Source: Bacillota bacterium (GTDB lineage Bacteria > Bacillota > Clostridia > Clostridiales > Clostridiaceae). From it: a DNA stretch of 10,325 nucleotides. The stretch lies in contig JAJYBA010000045.1 of the NCBI GenBank assembly GCA_021779235.1, positions 1 through 10,325 of the forward strand, read 5' to 3'. A program made the position numbers and the translations under genes. A model generated the notes under the pieces. The model was given only the letters and a program-made list of their open reading frames with translations. It was not told the origin of the DNA and searched no databases. Shown here piece after piece: positions 7,710 to 10,325 of this stretch (within the stretch, counting starts at the first letter, position 1; each line of letters opens with the position of its first letter).

Positions 7710-7771
7710 TTGCAATAAGTAGACTAGCATATTTACTTGTTATTTATTTGAATGTGCCTTACTTATTGTAA
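7710..7771 (+). other. Two-part RNA hairpin in the glgA-glgP gap
   Basis: TTGCAATAAGTA (7710-7721) pairs with TACTTATTGTAA (7760-7771) over 12 positions, one of them G-U. Inside it GCATATTTA (7727-7735) pairs with TGAATGTGC (7749-7757) over 9 positions with two G-U pairs. The stems are separated by an asymmetric internal loop (5 nt against 2 nt), with a 13-nt apical loop. No U-run follows, so it does not look like a terminator. It lies between the glgA stop and the glgP ribosome site, where an mRNA processing, stability or translation-control element would be plausible. Confidence 0.6.
7727..7759 (+). repeat. 33-nt glg intergenic repeat, copy 2 (glgA-glgP)
   Basis: Ungapped match to 6217-6249 with six substitutions. 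This copy forms the whole upper part of the hairpin at 7710-7771 and ends 40 nt before the glgP start, whereas copy 1 ends 14 nt before glgA. The inner stem is well formed here, but in copy 1 it is broken at two positions (C against A, C against U). Sequence is therefore better conserved between copies than pairing. Confidence 0.65.
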
Positions 7772-7785
7772 AACTTTAAATTGCT

Positions 7786-7791
7786 AGGTGG
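7786..7791 (+). promoter_or_regulatory. Ribosome binding site supporting the TTG start of glgP
   Basis: AGGTGG lies 8 nt before TTG at 7800. In-frame GTG codons at 7788 and 7791 overlap this site and have no purine-rich sequence of their own upstream. An ATG at 7795 is out of frame and only 3 nt from the site. Confidence 0.6.
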
Positions 7792-7799
7792 TGAATGTT

Positions 7800-10247
7800 T
7801 TGGTAATAGATAAAGAAATATTTAAATTAGATTATATAGAAAAATTACAAACTATGTTTGCAGAAGAGGTAGTGCATGCTTCTAAGTCGCATCAATATTT
7901 TGCTTTAGGTGCATTAATAAAAGATTATTGCTCTAAAGCTTGGATAGAAAGCAATAAAGGTTATTGGGAAAATAAAGGGAAACAAGTATATTATTTTTCT
8001 ATGGAGTTCTTAGTTGGTAAATTATTAAATAGTAACTTAGTTAATTTAGGTATAAAGGGTATATGTGCGGAGGCACTTAGTGAACTGGGAATAAGTTTGA
8101 AGGAACTAGAGGATATAGAATTAGATGCTGGCCTTGGTAACGGGGGACTTGGAAGACTAGCAGCATGTTTTTTAGACTCTATGGCATCTACTGAGATACC
8201 TGGACATGGTTGCGGAATTAGATATAAATATGGGTTATTCAAACAGAAAATAGAAGGTGGTTATCAAGTAGAAATTCCTGATAATTGGTTAAAAAACGGA
8301 AATGTCTGGGAGATAAGAAAAGAAAATAAGTCTGTAGAAGTTAGATTCGCTGGGGAAGTACATTTAAATGTGGAGAATGAAAAAATAAAAGTTATCCATG
8401 AAAATTATGAATCTGTAAGGGCAGTTCCCTATGATACTCCAATAAAGGGATATGAGAATAATACTGTAAATACCTTAAGGCTTTGGAGTGCAGAAACTAT
8501 GGAGGAAGATTTTGATTTTTCATCCTTTAGCCAAGGAAATTATGCAAAAGCAGGTGAGGATAAATATTCAGTGGAGGCTATTTCACAAATTTTATATCCA
8601 GATGATAGCTACGAAAAGGGTAAATTACTACGATTAAAGCAAGAATATTTTTTTGTGAGCGCAGGAATACAAAGTATTCTAAAAAGTTATAAAAAGATGG
8701 AACTTTCACTTAAAGAGTTTAACAACCATGTGGCAGTGCAGATAAATGATACTCACCCAGCTGTAGCTGTGGCTGAACTAATGCGCTTACTAATGGATGA
8801 GGAAGGCTTATCTTGGGATGAGGCATGGAATATTACAACTAAGACAATGGCCTATACTAACCATACAATCATGGCGGAGGCACTAGAAAAATGGCCTGTA
8901 GATATGTTTAAAAAATTACTCCCACGCATTTATATGATTATAGAAGAGATAAACAGGCGTTTTTGCAATGAAGTGTATCGTAGGTTCAATGGTGATTGGA
9001 ACAAAGTCAATAAAATGTCTATTATTTATGACGGATATATAAGGATGGCATATCTCGCTATTGTAGGAAGCCATTCTGTTAATGGAGTTGCAAAATTGCA
9101 CACAGAATTATTAAAGCACCAAGAACTAGCGGATTTTTATGAATTCTTTCCAGAAAAATTTAATAATAAAACTAATGGAATAACTCATAGAAGATGGCTA
9201 TTAAATTCTAATGAGGAGTTATCAAAGCTTATAACGGAGACTATAGGTGATCAATGGATAAAATCTCCAAATGAACTTTCAAGATTAGTGGATTATGCAA
9301 AAGATACTGCATTTCAAGATAAAACGCGTAATATAAAGATAAATAATAAGATAAATTTTTCAAATTATTTATTGACAAACAATGCTACCAAGGTTGATCC
9401 AAACTCCATATTTGATGTTCATGTAAAAAGACTACATGCTTATAAAAGACAACTCTTAAATGTTCTCCATATAATGCATTTATATAATGAGCTAAGAGAA
9501 AATCGCAATTTAGAGATGGTTCCAAGAACTTTTATATTTGGTGCAAAAGCTTCCCCAAGTTATTATATAGCCAAACAAACGATTAAATTCATCAATACTT
9601 TAGCTAATAAGATAAATAATGATCCTATAGCTAGAGACAAAATAAAGATAGTATTTCTTGAAAACTATGGAGTGTCCCTAGCGGAAAAAATTATTCCTTG
9701 TGCTGATGTTAGTGAACAGATATCTACTGCATCTAAAGAGGCTTCAGGAACTGGAAATATGAAATTTATGATGAATGGTGCTATAACCATAGCCACTCTA
9801 GACGGTGCTAACGTAGAAATATTTGATGCGGTTGGAAAAGAGAATATTATATTATTTGGACTTACCTCAGAAGAGGTTATAGATTATTACAAGAATAAAA
9901 CCTATTGCGCTTTTGATATATATAATAGAGATATGAGAGTAAATACTATAGTAAATCAAATGATAAATGGATTTCTAGGAACTCCTAAAATAGAATTTAT
10001 GAGTATATACCATAGTTTGCTCTCACACAATGATGAATATTTTGTACTTAAAGATTTCGATGCTTATGTAAAGGCCCATAGTGAAATTGATAGCTTATAT
10101 AGGCAAAAACCTAAATGGCAGCAAATGTCCATTACAAATATAGCCAGGTCTGGTATCTTCTCAAGTGATTACACTATAAAACAATATGCCAAAGAAATTT
10201 GGGAGGCTCCTGAGGTTAGTATTAAATCATCACCGACCGTGCTGTAA
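7800..10247 (+). CDS. glgP: Glycogen/maltodextrin phosphorylase (GT35)
   Basis: PLP-dependent enzyme that releases glucose-1-phosphate from the non-reducing ends of glycogen or maltodextrin with inorganic phosphate. With the TTG start it has 815 residues, the usual bacterial length, and it lacks the long N-terminal phosphorylation segment of the animal enzymes. Landmarks (TTG numbering): ELDAGLGNGGLGRLAACFLD at 107-126; AVQINDTHPAVAVAEL at 312-327; NGITHRRWL at 459-467; HVKRLHAYKRQLLN at 540-553 in the phosphate/substrate site; EASGTGNMKFMMNG at 647-660, with Lys655 the PLP Schiff-base residue. It is last in the operon, 102 nt after glgA, and is followed within 3 nt by a strong hairpin. A GTG at 7788 would add four residues but has no ribosome site. 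Whether glycogen or maltodextrin is preferred cannot be read from sequence; the glgBA context favours glycogen. Confidence 0.96.
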   Translation: MVIDKEIFKLDYIEKLQTMFAEEVVHASKSHQYFALGALIKDYCSKAWIESNKGYWENKGKQVYYFSMEFLVGKLLNSNLVNLGIKGICAEALSELGISLKELEDIELDAGLGNGGLGRLAACFLDSMASTEIPGHGCGIRYKYGLFKQKIEGGYQVEIPDNWLKNGNVWEIRKENKSVEVRFAGEVHLNVENEKIKVIHENYESVRAVPYDTPIKGYENNTVNTLRLWSAETMEEDFDFSSFSQGNYAKAGEDKYSVEAISQILYPDDSYEKGKLLRLKQEYFFVSAGIQSILKSYKKMELSLKEFNNHVAVQINDTHPAVAVAELMRLLMDEEGLSWDEAWNITTKTMAYTNHTIMAEALEKWPVDMFKKLLPRIYMIIEEINRRFCNEVYRRFNGDWNKVNKMSIIYDGYIRMAYLAIVGSHSVNGVAKLHTELLKHQELADFYEFFPEKFNNKTNGITHRRWLLNSNEELSKLITETIGDQWIKSPNELSRLVDYAKDTAFQDKTRNIKINNKINFSNYLLTNNATKVDPNSIFDVHVKRLHAYKRQLLNVLHIMHLYNELRENRNLEMVPRTFIFGAKASPSYYIAKQTIKFINTLANKINNDPIARDKIKIVFLENYGVSLAEKIIPCADVSEQISTASKEASGTGNMKFMMNGAITIATLDGANVEIFDAVGKENIILFGLTSEEVIDYYKNKTYCAFDIYNRDMRVNTIVNQMINGFLGTPKIEFMSIYHSLLSHNDEYFVLKDFDAYVKAHSEIDSLYRQKPKWQQMSITNIARSGIFSSDYTIKQYAKEIWEAPEVSIKSSPTVL

Positions 10248-10249
10248 CA

Positions 10250-10321
10250 TTAACGACTTCAAAAGGAAACTCTCCAACTTAACTAGAAAAGTTGGAGAGT
10301 TTCCTTCTGAAATGTTGTTAA
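10250..10321 (+). terminator. Long hairpin closing the glgBAP operon, probable terminator
   Basis: AAGGAAACTCTCCAACTT (10263-10280) and AAGTTGGAGAGTTTCCTT (10289-10306) form a perfect 18-bp stem with an 8-nt loop. Pairing continues outward through TTCA with TGAA (10258-10261, 10308-10311) and TTAACGAC with GTTGTTAA (10250-10257, 10314-10321, one G-U), giving about 30 bp in total with one mismatch and a 2-nt bulge. It begins 2 nt after the glgP stop. No clear U-tract follows on either strand, so it may be a non-canonical or bidirectional terminator, or a 3' stability hairpin. Confidence 0.7.
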
Positions 10322-10325
10322 ATCA

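Noticed and set aside
7991..8242. Minus-strand open frame of 83 codons inside glgP
   Set aside because: Lies opposite conserved phosphorylase motifs and has no independent support. The minus-strand frames at 7289-7480 (in glgA) and 8916-9101 (in glgP) are rejected for the same reason.

Overview
The window is about 30% GC, with strong AGGAGG-type ribosome sites, AT-rich spacers and A/T-ending codons. Together with the gene content this points to a Firmicute, most likely a Clostridium or close relative. That is an inference from composition and gene families; no marker gene in the window fixes the species.

Layout. Positions 1-3990 are read on the minus strand. First comes mprF (1351-3990), a full-length membrane aminoacyl-phosphatidylglycerol synthase/flippase. 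Downstream of it is dsdA (1218 to the left edge), a D-serine ammonia-lyase with a TTG start that runs off the window. A 132-nt gap with a plausible promoter separates the two. Positions 3991-4304 are a divergent regulatory region. From 4305 to 10247 the plus strand carries a compact glycogen (granulose) operon: glgB (branching enzyme), glgA (glycogen synthase) and glgP (glycogen phosphorylase). A very strong hairpin at 10250-10321 closes it.

How the genes work together. GlgA extends alpha-1,4-glucan from a nucleotide sugar (ADP-glucose in this family), GlgB adds alpha-1,6 branches, and GlgP releases glucose-1-phosphate. Synthesis and breakdown of the polymer are therefore encoded in one transcript. 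The ADP-glucose-forming enzyme (GlgC, or GlgC/GlgD) and a debranching enzyme are not in the window. MprF and DsdA have no obvious link to glycogen and are transcribed away from it.

The enzymes are recognisable family members, and I do not see a wholly new protein system. The most interesting unexplained structure is in the operon spacers. A 33-nt element is repeated with 27/33 identity, ungapped, in the glgB-glgA gap (6217-6249) and the glgA-glgP gap (7727-7759). Each copy lies inside a flanking inverted repeat, and the second sits in a two-storey hairpin. Other points are a G8 run inside an essential glgB motif, a TTG start for glgP that overlaps a three-codon ATG reading frame, and a terminal hairpin without a U-tract.
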